Origin: Amycolatopsis deserti
GTDB lineage: Bacteria > Actinomycetota > Actinomycetes > Mycobacteriales > Pseudonocardiaceae
Assembly: GCF_014653945.1 (NCBI RefSeq)
Contig: NZ_BNAU01000002.1
Span: 739,914-803,913 of the forward strand
Direction: 5' to 3'
DNA length: 64,000 bases
Part shown: positions 8,818-17,061 of the stretch, piece by piece
Layout of the letters: every line of letters begins with the position of its first letter
Numbering within the stretch: position 1 is the first letter of the stretch
Notes under the pieces: generated by a model
What the model was told of the DNA's origin: nothing
What the model saw: only the letters and a program-made list of their open reading frames with translations
Database searches by the model: none
Program-made: the position numbers and the translations under genes

Positions 8818-10052
8818 CCGACCAGCCGCTCGCCGGGCGCACCGTCATCGACCTGACCACGGCGCTGGCCGGCCCGTACGCGACGCTCCTGCTCGCCGGG
8901 CTCGGCGCCACGGTCATCAAGGTGGAGAACCCGTTCACCGGCGGGGACTCCTCCCGCAACAACGCGCCCTACCTCGGCCGGGACGGCCTGTCGCTGACGC
9001 GGCGCGGCGAGGACGACATGTCGGTGTCGATGCTCGTCCGCGGCCGCAACAAGCTCAGCGTCACCCTGAACCTGAAGAACCCCCGTGCGAAGGCGGTCTT
9101 CGCCGATCTGGTGCGCGACGCCGACGTGCTGGTGGAGAACTACAGCCCGGGCGTGACGAACCGGCTCGGCATCGACTACGCGGCCGTGCGGGAGCTGAAC
9201 CCGCGCCTGGTCTACACCTCGATCAGCGGGTTCGGCGCGCAGGGCGGTCCGGGCTCGGGCAAGGCGATGGACTCCATCATCCAGGCGCTGAGCGGGGTGA
9301 TGATGACCGCGGGCGAGCCGGACGAGGGCCCGGTGCGGTTCGGGCTGCCGGTCGGCGACATGCTGGCGCCCCTGTTCGCGGTGATCGGCACCGTGTCGGC
9401 GCTGATGCAGGCCGAGCACACCGGCGAGGGGCAGCACGTCGACGTGTCCATGCTCGGCGCGCTGACCTCGCTGGTGGCGTGCGAGCCGTTCGACGCCTTC
9501 GACGCGGTCGGGCTGCCGCAGCGCACCGGGTCGATGGTGCCGCGGCTGGCGCCGTTCGGGATCCTGCCCGCCGCCGACGGTCACGTCGCCCTGTGCGCGC
9601 CGACCGACGCGTTCGCGCACGGTGTGCTGCGTGCGATCGGGCGCGCGGACCTCGTCGAGGACGGCCGGTTCCACAGCCGGGACCAGCGCGTCCGCAACGC
9701 CGACGAGCTGCACGGCCTCATCCGCGAGTGGTGCCGGACGCGCCCGGTGGACGAGGTGGTCGACGCGTTCGCCGCGCAGGGCGTCCCGGCCGCACCGGTG
9801 CGGGAACCGCGGGAAGCCGTGCGTGATCCGCTCGTGCGGCAGCGCGAAGAGGTGGTGCCGCTCGCGCATCCGCGGCACGGGGTCGTCGCGGACCTGTCCG
9901 CGACCGGCATCCCGATCCGGTTTTCCGGCGCCCGCGCGGGTTTCGACCGGCCGGCGCCGGCGCTCGGTGAGCACAACGACCAGGTGTACCGGGAGCGGCT
10001 GGGGTACAGCGCCGAGCAGCTCGCGGAGCTGGCCGCCGACGCGGTGATCTGA
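8814..10052 (+). CDS. Class III (CaiB/BaiF-type) acyl-CoA transferase
   Basis: A 412-residue family III CoA transferase, moving CoA between carboxylic acids through an aspartyl-CoA anhydride. The N-terminal core (AGRTVIDLTTALAGPYATLLLAGLG) and the pattern VIKVENPF are characteristic. Asp182 in PVGDMLAPLFAVIG is the expected catalytic residue, and EHTGEGQHVDVSML matches the tGxGqxvdvs block. In the FldABC phenyllactate dehydratase system such an enzyme (FldA) activates the 2-hydroxy acid before dehydration; the two genes that follow are dehydratase-like, so the same role is inferred. Coupled on both sides (ATGA upstream, TGATG downstream). Confidence 0.92.
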   Translation: MTDQPLAGRTVIDLTTALAGPYATLLLAGLGATVIKVENPFTGGDSSRNNAPYLGRDGLSLTRRGEDDMSVSMLVRGRNKLSVTLNLKNPRAKAVFADLVRDADVLVENYSPGVTNRLGIDYAAVRELNPRLVYTSISGFGAQGGPGSGKAMDSIIQALSGVMMTAGEPDEGPVRFGLPVGDMLAPLFAVIGTVSALMQAEHTGEGQHVDVSMLGALTSLVACEPFDAFDAVGLPQRTGSMVPRLAPFGILPAADGHVALCAPTDAFAHGVLRAIGRADLVEDGRFHSRDQRVRNADELHGLIREWCRTRPVDEVVDAFAAQGVPAAPVREPREAVRDPLVRQREEVVPLAHPRHGVVADLSATGIPIRFSGARAGFDRPAPALGEHNDQVYRERLGYSAEQLAELAADAVI

Positions 10053-11065
10053 TGCGCCCGGTGATCGGATACGTGGGCGCGGACGTCCCGGTGGAGCTGA
10101 TCACCGCGGCCGGGGCGGTGCCGATGCGGCTGGCCGGGCGGCCGGGTGCCGACCGGACGCTGGGCGAGAAGTACCTGGGCCGCGGTCTCGATCCGGCGGT
10201 GCGGTCGCTGCTGTCCCGCCTGCTGGCCGGGGAGTTCGGCCGGCTCGACGGGCTGGTGGTCTCGCGCGACTGCGAGGCGTCGCTGCGCCTGTTCTACGCG
10301 CTGCGGGAGCTGCGGCGGGTGGAGCCGGCGGTGGTGCTGCCGCCGCTGCACCTGGTCGACGTGCTGCACCTGCCGCACCGCACGACGACGCGGTACGTGC
10401 TGGCGAAGGTCCGGCAGCTGCGGGCGACGCTGGAGTCCTGGACGGGTTCGGTGATCACGGACCCGGCGCTGGCCGAGGCGATCACCGCGCACGACCGGCT
10501 GCGGGCGCTGCTCGGCGAGATGGCGGCCCTGCGGCGGCGCGGGCGGCTGAGCGGGACGCGCGCACTGTCCATCGTGGCGCGGACGACGGCGCTTCCGGTG
10601 GTGCAGGCGATCGAGCTGGTGGAGTCGGTGCTCGACGAAGACCACGCCCCGGTGCCGGGACGGCGGGTGTTCCTCACCGGCAGCGGGCACGACAGCCCGG
10701 AGGTGTACGAGATGCTGGAGGAGGCGGGGTTGCTGATCGTCGGCGAGGACCACGACTGGGGCGATCTGCTGTGGCACCGCCGGGTCGGCGCGCCGACCGA
10801 GCTGGCGCTGGCCGAGCGCTACCAGCACAACGGCCCGTCCGCGCCGCGCGCGTCGATCCGCGCCCGCGCCGCGCACACCGCCGCCGCGGCGCGGGAGTGC
10901 GGGGCCGAAGCGCTGATCGCCTACGCGCGGGAGCACGACGACGCACCACCGTGGGACTACCCCGCCCAGCGCGAAGCCACCGGCTTGCCGTCGGTGCTGC
11001 TGGAACGACAACCGTACGGCGGCCTCACCGCCGAAGCCCGCACCGCGATCAAGGAACTGTCGTGA
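10052..11065 (+). CDS. 2-hydroxyacyl-CoA dehydratase-like subunit, short (HgdB/FldC type)
   Basis: A 337-residue protein of the 2-hydroxyacyl-CoA dehydratase/benzoyl-CoA reductase subunit family. Recognisable blocks are IGYVGADVPVELITAAG (usual pattern G-Y-x-C-x-x-x-P-E-E-L-x-x-A-A-G), DGLVVSRDCEASLRLFYALR and RRVFLTGSGHDSPEV. Classical members hold a [4Fe-4S] cluster with conserved cysteines. Here only the middle Cys (Cys74) survives: the first is replaced by Gly-Ala, and the C-terminal one by His in REHDDAPPWDYP. The starting TGATG and ending GTGA overlaps tie it tightly to its neighbours. The chemistry may differ from radical dehydration. Confidence 0.8.
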   Translation: MRPVIGYVGADVPVELITAAGAVPMRLAGRPGADRTLGEKYLGRGLDPAVRSLLSRLLAGEFGRLDGLVVSRDCEASLRLFYALRELRRVEPAVVLPPLHLVDVLHLPHRTTTRYVLAKVRQLRATLESWTGSVITDPALAEAITAHDRLRALLGEMAALRRRGRLSGTRALSIVARTTALPVVQAIELVESVLDEDHAPVPGRRVFLTGSGHDSPEVYEMLEEAGLLIVGEDHDWGDLLWHRRVGAPTELALAERYQHNGPSAPRASIRARAAHTAAAARECGAEALIAYAREHDDAPPWDYPAQREATGLPSVLLERQPYGGLTAEARTAIKELS

Positions 11066-12291
11066 CCCGTCTGGCCTCCGCTTCCGCCGCGACCGCGTAC
11101 CAGAAGCAGTGGTTCGCCGAGCTGCGCGCCCATGAGGGGCCGCTGGCGCTGGTCAACGCCGACGCACCGCAGGAAATCTTCCGCGCCATGGGCATCCCGT
11201 ACGTGGTGAACCAGTGGTGGGCCTCGATCGTCGCGGCGAAGCGGCGCACCCAGGACTACCTGGCGCTGCTGCGCGAGCGCGGCTACCCGGACTACGTCGA
11301 GCAGTACAGCTCGACGTCGCTGGCCTCGCTGTTCGACCCGGATCCGGCGAACGCGCCGTGGGGCGGTCTGCCGAGGCCGTCCCTCGTGCTCGCCGAGACC
11401 ACCGGCGACGCGTCCCGGAAGATCTTCGACGTCTGGGACGCCCAGCCGGGCATCACGTTCTACCCGCTGGAAAGCGCGGCGGCGGACGACGTGCCGGTGC
11501 GGTGGTGGGAGCTGATGCCGCGCCGCTGGGAAGAGGCTATCGGCAGCGACCGGCTCGACCTGATGGTCGGCGAGCTGGAGGGGCTGATCCGGTTCCTGGA
11601 ACAGACCACCGGGCGGGTGTTCTCCGAGACCCGGTTCCGTGAGGTCATGGCGCTGGTCAACGAGCAGCAGGAGTGGAACCGGCGCACCCGGGACCTGATC
11701 GCGGCCGCCCGGCCGTGCCCGCTCGCGGTCACCGACAGCATCCCGAGCGTCATGGTGCCGCAGTGGCACCGCGGCACCGAGTGGGCCCGCGACGCCGCCC
11801 GCGCGTTCCACGACGAGGTCGCGGCCCGGATCGAGGCGGGCGCGGCGGTGTGCGACGACGAGCGCGTCCGTCTCATGTGGATCGGCCGCGGGCTGTGGTT
11901 CGACCTGGACTTCTACCGCCGGTTCCAGGACAGCCACGGCGCGGTGTTCGTGTGGTCGATGTACCTGGCGATCGCGGCCGACGGCTACCTGCGCTACGGC
12001 GACGACCCGCTGCGGGCGCTGGCGGCGCGCTTCGCCGCGTTCTCCGACCAGCTGTACACGCCACCGTGGTCGGCCGAGTGGTACGTCAAGGAAGCCCGCA
12101 ACCACGGCGTGAACGGCGTGGTGCACCTGGTTTCTGACGACGCGCGCGGCGGCTACTTCACGACCCGCGCGCTGCGGGCGGCCGGGATCCCGGTGCTGGA
12201 ACTGCACGCGGACAACGTCGACGTCCGGCAGGCGTCGCCGGAGGCGATCACCGCCACGGTGAGCGACTGGCTGGATCGTGAGGTCCGCTGA
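11062..12291 (+). CDS. 2-hydroxyacyl-CoA dehydratase-like subunit, long (HgdA/FldB type)
   Basis: A 409-residue partner of the preceding gene, with the same family fold: LVNADAPQEIFRAMGIPYV near the N-terminus, LAETTGDASRKIFDVW in the middle, DSIPSVMVPQW, and a C-terminal block GVNGVVHLVSDDARGGYF leading to AGIPVLELHADNVD. In active homologues these three regions carry the Fe-S cysteines. None is kept here; the only two cysteines (RPCPLA and AVCDDER) are elsewhere. No gene for the ATP-dependent activator (HgdC/FldI type) lies in the window. It overlaps the MFS gene downstream. Dehydratase-like by fold; activity uncertain. Confidence 0.75.
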   Translation: MTRLASASAATAYQKQWFAELRAHEGPLALVNADAPQEIFRAMGIPYVVNQWWASIVAAKRRTQDYLALLRERGYPDYVEQYSSTSLASLFDPDPANAPWGGLPRPSLVLAETTGDASRKIFDVWDAQPGITFYPLESAAADDVPVRWWELMPRRWEEAIGSDRLDLMVGELEGLIRFLEQTTGRVFSETRFREVMALVNEQQEWNRRTRDLIAAARPCPLAVTDSIPSVMVPQWHRGTEWARDAARAFHDEVAARIEAGAAVCDDERVRLMWIGRGLWFDLDFYRRFQDSHGAVFVWSMYLAIAADGYLRYGDDPLRALAARFAAFSDQLYTPPWSAEWYVKEARNHGVNGVVHLVSDDARGGYFTTRALRAAGIPVLELHADNVDVRQASPEAITATVSDWLDREVR

Positions 12292-13723
12292 ACCGCCTTC
12301 GATGCCCGCGGTGCTCGGCGGCGCGCTGGTGGCGTTGTTCGCCGCGTCGCTGACCAACACCATCGCGGGCATCGCGCTGCCGACGATCGCCGGCGAGCTG
12401 GGCGGTCAGGACCGGGTGGCGTGGGTGGCGAGCGCGGCGCTGTTGACCATGACCGCCGCGACACCGCTGTGGGGCAAGGGCGCCGACCGGCGGGGACCGC
12501 GGCCACTGCTGCTGGCGGCGATCGCGGTGTTCGTGGCCGGCTCGCTGGTCGCGGGCACGGCGCCGGCGATGGGCTGGCTGATCACCGGTCGCGCGGTGCA
12601 GGGCGCCGGGGCGGGCGGGATCCTGGCGCTGTCGAACGCCCTGGTGGCCGGGCTGGTGCCGGCCCGGGACCGCGGCCGGTACACCGGGTGGTTCGGGCTG
12701 TCGTTCGGGGTCGCGTCGGTCGCCGGGCCGCTGGCCGGCGGCCTGGTGGTCGGCGCCTGGGGCTGGCGGTGGTGCTTCCTCGGCGTGGTGCCGATCGCGG
12801 CGGTGGCGGCGGTGCTCGTGCGGCTGGCGCCGCACCGGGTGCCGGTTCCGTCGCGGACACCGGTGGACTACGCGGGTGGCGCGCTGCTGGCGGGCGCGCT
12901 GGGCGGGCTGGTGCTGCTGCTGTCCGCGGCGGGGAGCGCGTGGCCGTGGCTGTCCTGGCCGAGCGTGCTGGTGGACCTGGCCGTCGTGGGGCTGGGGGCC
13001 GCGGCCGTGGTGCGGGAGCTGCGCGCGGCGGATCCGATCCTGCCGCCCCGGCTGTTCCGCGTGCCGTCGTTCGCCGCGGCGGTCGGCGCGAGTTTCCTGC
13101 TGGGCGCGGTGATGTTCGGCGGCATCATCTACCTGCCGCAGTACCTGCAGGTGGTGCGCGGGCACGACGCCATCACCGCGGGCCTGCTGATGCTGCCCCA
13201 GATCGGGACCATGATCGTGGCGTCCGTGGTCACCGGGCGGTTCGTCGTCGCGACCGGCCGGTGGAAGGTCTTCCCGGCGGTGGGGTGCGCGGCGCTGGTG
13301 GCCGGCCTGGTGATGCTCGCCCCCCTGACGCCCGCCACCTCCCCGTGGTGGCTCGCCGCGGCGATGGCCGTGCTGGGCGCGGGAACCGGGATGGCGCAAC
13401 AGGTTCTGGTGCTGGCGGCGCAGAACGCGGTCGGTCCCGGTGATCTGGGCGTCGCCGGTTCGGCCGCCACGTTCGCGCGCACGCTGGGCGGCGCGGTCGG
13501 GGTGGCGGCCTTCGGCTCGGTGATCGCGTCCCGCCTCCGCGACGGGCTGCCGGGCGACCTGCTCGGCACTCCCGAACAGATCGCCCGGCTCCCGGCCGCG
13601 GTCGCGGAGGCGGTGCACCTGACCTACACCAGCGGGCTGCAGCTGGCGTTCCTCGCCGCGATCCCGCTGGCGCTGCTGGCCTTCACCGCGGTGGTCACCG
13701 TCCGGGAGACACCGCTGCGGTGA
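12278..13723 (+). CDS. MFS transporter, DHA2 (14-TM, EmrB/QacA-like) family
   Basis: A 481-residue membrane protein with many hydrophobic segments. It has the MFS motif GKGADRRGPRP between TM2 and TM3 and the antiporter motif C-like stretch ASVAGPLAGG in TM5. DHA2 proteins export hydrophobic or acidic compounds by proton antiport. It ends the operon begun at 5123, so export of a product or side product is plausible. The GTG at 12278 overlaps the upstream gene by 14 bases; an ATG at 12302 is an equally good start. Its 3' end overlaps the convergent hydrolase gene by 29 bases. Confidence 0.88.
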   Translation: MRSAEPPSMPAVLGGALVALFAASLTNTIAGIALPTIAGELGGQDRVAWVASAALLTMTAATPLWGKGADRRGPRPLLLAAIAVFVAGSLVAGTAPAMGWLITGRAVQGAGAGGILALSNALVAGLVPARDRGRYTGWFGLSFGVASVAGPLAGGLVVGAWGWRWCFLGVVPIAAVAAVLVRLAPHRVPVPSRTPVDYAGGALLAGALGGLVLLLSAAGSAWPWLSWPSVLVDLAVVGLGAAAVVRELRAADPILPPRLFRVPSFAAAVGASFLLGAVMFGGIIYLPQYLQVVRGHDAITAGLLMLPQIGTMIVASVVTGRFVVATGRWKVFPAVGCAALVAGLVMLAPLTPATSPWWLAAAMAVLGAGTGMAQQVLVLAAQNAVGPGDLGVAGSAATFARTLGGAVGVAAFGSVIASRLRDGLPGDLLGTPEQIARLPAAVAEAVHLTYTSGLQLAFLAAIPLALLAFTAVVTVRETPLR

Positions 13724-15014
13724 ACGGCCGGTTGAACACCGGCGGCGTGTACGGCACGTACCGGTCGCCCATCACCTGTGGCGAGGTGGACGGCCAGTGC
13801 CCGGTGCGCAACCGGTCGAGCATCACGTCGATGGCCGTCTCCTGCTCGTCCGTGGTGAACGTGCAGTGCCCGGCGGTCTGCACGTACGTCTGCCGCAGCA
13901 GCGAGCCGTGGCCCGCGGACCGCACCACCGCGCCGTAGGACTGCTGCTGGGCCACCGTGGAGATCTGGTCGCCGGTCGCGTTCACGGTCAGCACCGGGAT
14001 GTCCAGCTCGCCGTCGAACACGATGCCGCGGCTCAGGTACGCCACCGCGGATGGATCGGCCGCCACCCGTGGTGCCGCGGCCAGCCGCGCCAGATCCGCG
14101 CCGAGGTCCAGCCCGGCCTGCCGGTACAGCTCCCGTACCGCGGGGTCGTTGCCGAGCTGCCGTGCGTAGTCCACCCCGGTGTTCCACGACGGATTGCCGC
14201 CGGACAGCTGCTCGATCTGCCGCCGGCTGCTCATCGCCTGGCCGATGTAGGGCAACGGCCCGCCGGCCAGTGCGAGGTAGGTGCCCTCCTGGCGCTCGGT
14301 CACCGTGCTGGGCAGCGGCGTCTCGGACCCGTCGGGCGCGAGTCCCCACTCCGGGAGCTGACCGATCGCCCCGGCGAGGGCGATGCGCGCCCGGCCCTCC
14401 GGCGTCGCCTGCGCCCCGGCCAGCGCGGAAATCCACGCCTGCTGCACACCCGGCACGTCCGCCGGGATACCGGTCACCGGCAGATCGCTGTCCGGGAACA
14501 ACAACGTCTTGAGCGTGAACACGGTGTCCAGCTTCTGGTTCCACTGCCCGACCGCGCCGCCGAGACCACCGCAGAACGGCACGGCGGCGTCGAACACCTC
14601 CGGGTGCACCTGCGCCGCCCCGGCGGAGACGAACCCGCCCATGGATTCGCCGGACGCGATGGCCTGCTTCGCGGGTCCGGACGCGGCCTCGAAGCGGGCC
14701 AGCGCCTCGGCCTGGTTGTCGATCGCCTTGGCGATGTTCCACCCGGTGACCGTGCGGGTCGTGCCGCCGACGGCGATGCCGCGGGAGGCCAGCCGGGCGG
14801 TCAGCGGATCACCGAGCCCGCTCGAGGCGAAGTCCAGCCCGACGATCACCGTGCCCTGCCAGTGGTCCGGCTTGACGAACAGGTACGGCGTGCCGTCGGC
14901 CAGCTGTCCCCGCAGACAGGACGCGCCGGCCGGGCAGTCCGCCGCCGACGCGGGCACGACGGCTCCGGCGGTGAGCAGGAGTGCGGCCACCAGGGCACGC
15001 GCGAGCCGCCTCAT
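13695..15014 (-). CDS. Secreted alpha/beta hydrolase
   Basis: A 439-residue exported protein. A signal peptide (MRRLARALVAALLLTAGAVV, cleavage near ASA-AD) is followed by CPAGASCLRG, a likely disulfide pair. The nucleophile elbow is GESMGG (Ser124). An Asp in VLTVNATGDQIST and a His in QTAGHCTFT are plausible remaining triad members. The fold resembles large secreted esterases acting on hydrophobic esters. It is translationally coupled (ATGA) to a second secreted hydrolase upstream, so both are probably released together. The start was chosen at the signal peptide; a longer open frame upstream is the out-of-frame image of the neighbour. Confidence 0.82.
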   Translation of the reverse strand: MRRLARALVAALLLTAGAVVPASAADCPAGASCLRGQLADGTPYLFVKPDHWQGTVIVGLDFASSGLGDPLTARLASRGIAVGGTTRTVTGWNIAKAIDNQAEALARFEAASGPAKQAIASGESMGGFVSAGAAQVHPEVFDAAVPFCGGLGGAVGQWNQKLDTVFTLKTLLFPDSDLPVTGIPADVPGVQQAWISALAGAQATPEGRARIALAGAIGQLPEWGLAPDGSETPLPSTVTERQEGTYLALAGGPLPYIGQAMSSRRQIEQLSGGNPSWNTGVDYARQLGNDPAVRELYRQAGLDLGADLARLAAAPRVAADPSAVAYLSRGIVFDGELDIPVLTVNATGDQISTVAQQQSYGAVVRSAGHGSLLRQTYVQTAGHCTFTTDEQETAIDVMLDRLRTGHWPSTSPQVMGDRYVPYTPPVFNRPFTAAVSPGR

Positions 15015-15940
15015 CGGACCGGGAAGTTCTTCGAGGCGACCTCCCAGCCCGGCGCCGAGCACAGCGTGCACGAGCCGAGGAAGTAGTCGCGGGCCACCGG
15101 GTTGCCGTTGAGGGTGAAGTCCAGCCAGTTCACCAGCACCGCGACGGCCTCCTCGCGCATGGCGGCGTCGACCTGCCCGTCGCGCAGGCCGTACCAGAAC
15201 CCGCTGTGCCCGGCGCCCGGGTTGGTCGCCCGCACGGCGGGCACGGTCGCCAGGTCGTAGTTGGCGAGGCTGTTCTCGTGGGCCACATCTGACGGTCCGC
15301 CGTCGAGGAACAACGCCGGGGTGTGCAGTTTCGCCAGCTCGTCCCGGCCGTACCCGTACCGCCCGTCGGCGAAGAAGCCGCTGTTGAGCGAGGCCACCGA
15401 CTTCACCCGCGGATCCGCGCCCGCGACCAGCGCTTCGAGCCCGCCACAGGAGTGCCCGGCCACCGCGACGCGGTTCAGGTCGAGCCGGTCGCGCAGGTCG
15501 CTGCCCTTGCGGTCGTTCTCCCGCTGCACCCAGGTGATGCCGTCGGTGATCACCTCCGGGCGCGGGGTGCCGTTCTCGCCGTTCGCCGGCTGGTCGACCG
15601 CGCCGACCGCGACCACGACGAACCCGTGGGCGGCGACCAGCATCTCCGTGGCGAGCAGCTCGTTGTTGCCCAGGTGACGGCACGCGCCGTTGCCGATGAC
15701 CACCACCGGCAGCCGGCCGTGGATCTCGTCCAGGTCCGCCGGCCGGTACACCGTGTACTCGACGGCCAGGTCCCGCGTGTTCGCGGCGGCCTCGCGCACC
15801 ACCGGGTGGAACTGCTCCATCGCCGGCCGGTTCGCCTTCTCCGGAGTCGTTCCCGATGCCAGGCCCACCGTCGCACCGGTGAGGGTCACGGCCGCCACGG
15901 CGGCCGCCAGAACCTTCCACACGAACTGTTTCACGTCCAC
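15011..15940 (-). CDS. Secreted alpha/beta hydrolase (cutinase/PET-hydrolase-like fold)
   Basis: A 309-residue exported hydrolase. After a signal sequence (VLAAAVAAVTLTGATVGLAS) the mature domain has VVVIGNGACRHLGNN as the oxyanion region, GHSCGG as nucleophile elbow, FLDGGPSDVAHEN for the acid and GAGHSGFW for the His. GTG at 15938-15940 was taken as the start because GAAGGGA lies five bases upstream; a GTG at 15934 is an alternative. The layout resembles chlorophyllase/PHB-depolymerase relatives. It diverges from the second PaaX gene. Polyester or lipid ester hydrolysis outside the cell is the likely role. Confidence 0.82.
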   Translation of the reverse strand: MDVKQFVWKVLAAAVAAVTLTGATVGLASGTTPEKANRPAMEQFHPVVREAAANTRDLAVEYTVYRPADLDEIHGRLPVVVIGNGACRHLGNNELLATEMLVAAHGFVVVAVGAVDQPANGENGTPRPEVITDGITWVQRENDRKGSDLRDRLDLNRVAVAGHSCGGLEALVAGADPRVKSVASLNSGFFADGRYGYGRDELAKLHTPALFLDGGPSDVAHENSLANYDLATVPAVRATNPGAGHSGFWYGLRDGQVDAAMREEAVAVLVNWLDFTLNGNPVARDYFLGSCTLCSAPGWEVASKNFPVR

Positions 15941-16022
15941 GTCTTCCCTTCGTTGGGGGACTCTCACTGTGAACATCTGTCATGACGACCGTCAACGAGT
16001 CTGTCACTCAATGGAAGACCAC

Positions 16023-16028
16023 TAGACT
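16023..16028 (+). promoter_or_regulatory. Probable -10 box of the second PaaX gene (leaderless)
   Basis: TAGACT followed by six bases and the ATG at 16035. This is the same arrangement as at the first PaaX gene, so the transcript probably starts at or next to the initiation codon. Confidence 0.55.
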
Positions 16029-16034
16029 CCCGCC

Positions 16035-16979
16035 ATGACCGGACCGGCCCCGCGGCACTCGCAGCGCCTGCTGGGCACGCTGCTCGGCGACTACTGGTTC
16101 TGGCGGCGCGAGCACCTGCCCTCGGCCGCCCTGGTGGACCTGCTGCGCGAGTTCGGCCTGACCGAGTCCGCGGCCCGCGCGGCGATCCAGCGCGCGGCCG
16201 CCCGCCACCTGGTCACCACGTCGAAGAACGGCCGCCGGACCGCCTACGGCGTCCCGGACCGCACGCACCGGCTGATCATCAGCCACCTGCGCCGCCTGCT
16301 CGAGTTCGGCGCGGAAGACCGCGAGTGGGACGGCCGCTGGACGTTCGCGATGTTCTCGGTGCCGGAGTCGCAGCGCGAGGACCGGCGCACCCTGCGCGGA
16401 CGGCTGCGCTGGCTCGGGTTCGGACCGCTCTACGACGGGGTCTGGGTGTCGCCGTGGGACCGCACCGCGGAAGCGCTGCAGGTCCTCGGCGGCCTCGGGG
16501 TCGGCACCGCGACCGTGGCCCGCGCGGACGTCAGCGAGCGGGTCCCGCCGGCGGGAAACCCGTTGCGCGCCTGGGACCTCGACGAGCTGAGCCAGTCCTA
16601 TGCGGACTTCCTCGCCCGCTGGACCGGCCTGCGCGAACGGGTCGCCGCGGGCGAGGTCGGCCCCGCCGAGGCGCTCGTCGGCCGCACGCGGGTGATGACC
16701 GAGTGGCGGGCCTTCCCGGACCTCGATCCGGACCTGCCCGGCGAACTCCTGCCCGCCGGCTGGCCCCGCGCCCGTGCCCGCCGGTGCTTCCTGGACATCT
16801 ACGACGCCCTCGGCCCGGTCGCCGAGCAGCGCTTCCGTCAGATCATCACCCCGCACGCGCCGGAACTGGCCGGACTGGCCGCCCACCGCACCAGCACCGA
16901 CATCACGCGGGGCGCGGCGCCGGAGGCGTTCCCGTCGGACGACGACCTGGACTGGGCGGGCCCCCTCGGCGAACCATAG
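16035..16979 (+). CDS. PaaX-family transcriptional regulator (2)
   Basis: A 314-residue paralogue of the regulator at 4004. It has the same layout: winged helix (RLLGTLLGDYWFWRREHLP), central domain (DGRWTFAMFSVPE, PLYDGVWVSPWDR) and PaaX C-terminal block (WRAFPDLDPDLPGELLPAGWPRAR). The shared segments are close enough to align by eye along the whole length. It probably binds a CoA thioester and controls adjacent genes: the divergent secreted hydrolases and/or the MFS-P450 operon 83 bases downstream. Leaderless start as described for the -10 box. Confidence 0.9.
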   Translation: MTGPAPRHSQRLLGTLLGDYWFWRREHLPSAALVDLLREFGLTESAARAAIQRAAARHLVTTSKNGRRTAYGVPDRTHRLIISHLRRLLEFGAEDREWDGRWTFAMFSVPESQREDRRTLRGRLRWLGFGPLYDGVWVSPWDRTAEALQVLGGLGVGTATVARADVSERVPPAGNPLRAWDLDELSQSYADFLARWTGLRERVAAGEVGPAEALVGRTRVMTEWRAFPDLDPDLPGELLPAGWPRARARRCFLDIYDALGPVAEQRFRQIITPHAPELAGLAAHRTSTDITRGAAPEAFPSDDDLDWAGPLGEP

Positions 16980-16990
16980 GCGACACCTCA

Positions 16991-17019
16991 TTGCCCTATC
17001 GGACATCACGATGTAGCGT
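16991..17019 (+). promoter_or_regulatory. Promoter with internal operator upstream of the MFS-P450 operon
   Basis: TTGCCC (16991-16996) and TAGCGT (17014-17019) are separated by 17 bases, the ideal sigma-70-type spacing. The palindrome ACATCACGATGT (17003-17014) fills the spacer and touches the -10, a position where a bound repressor would block initiation. The PaaX gene ending 12 bases upstream is the nearest candidate regulator. Confidence 0.55.
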
Positions 17020-17061
17020 TTCGACGCGGAGCTTCTCCCCCGTCCTCAGCGTGGAGGCATC

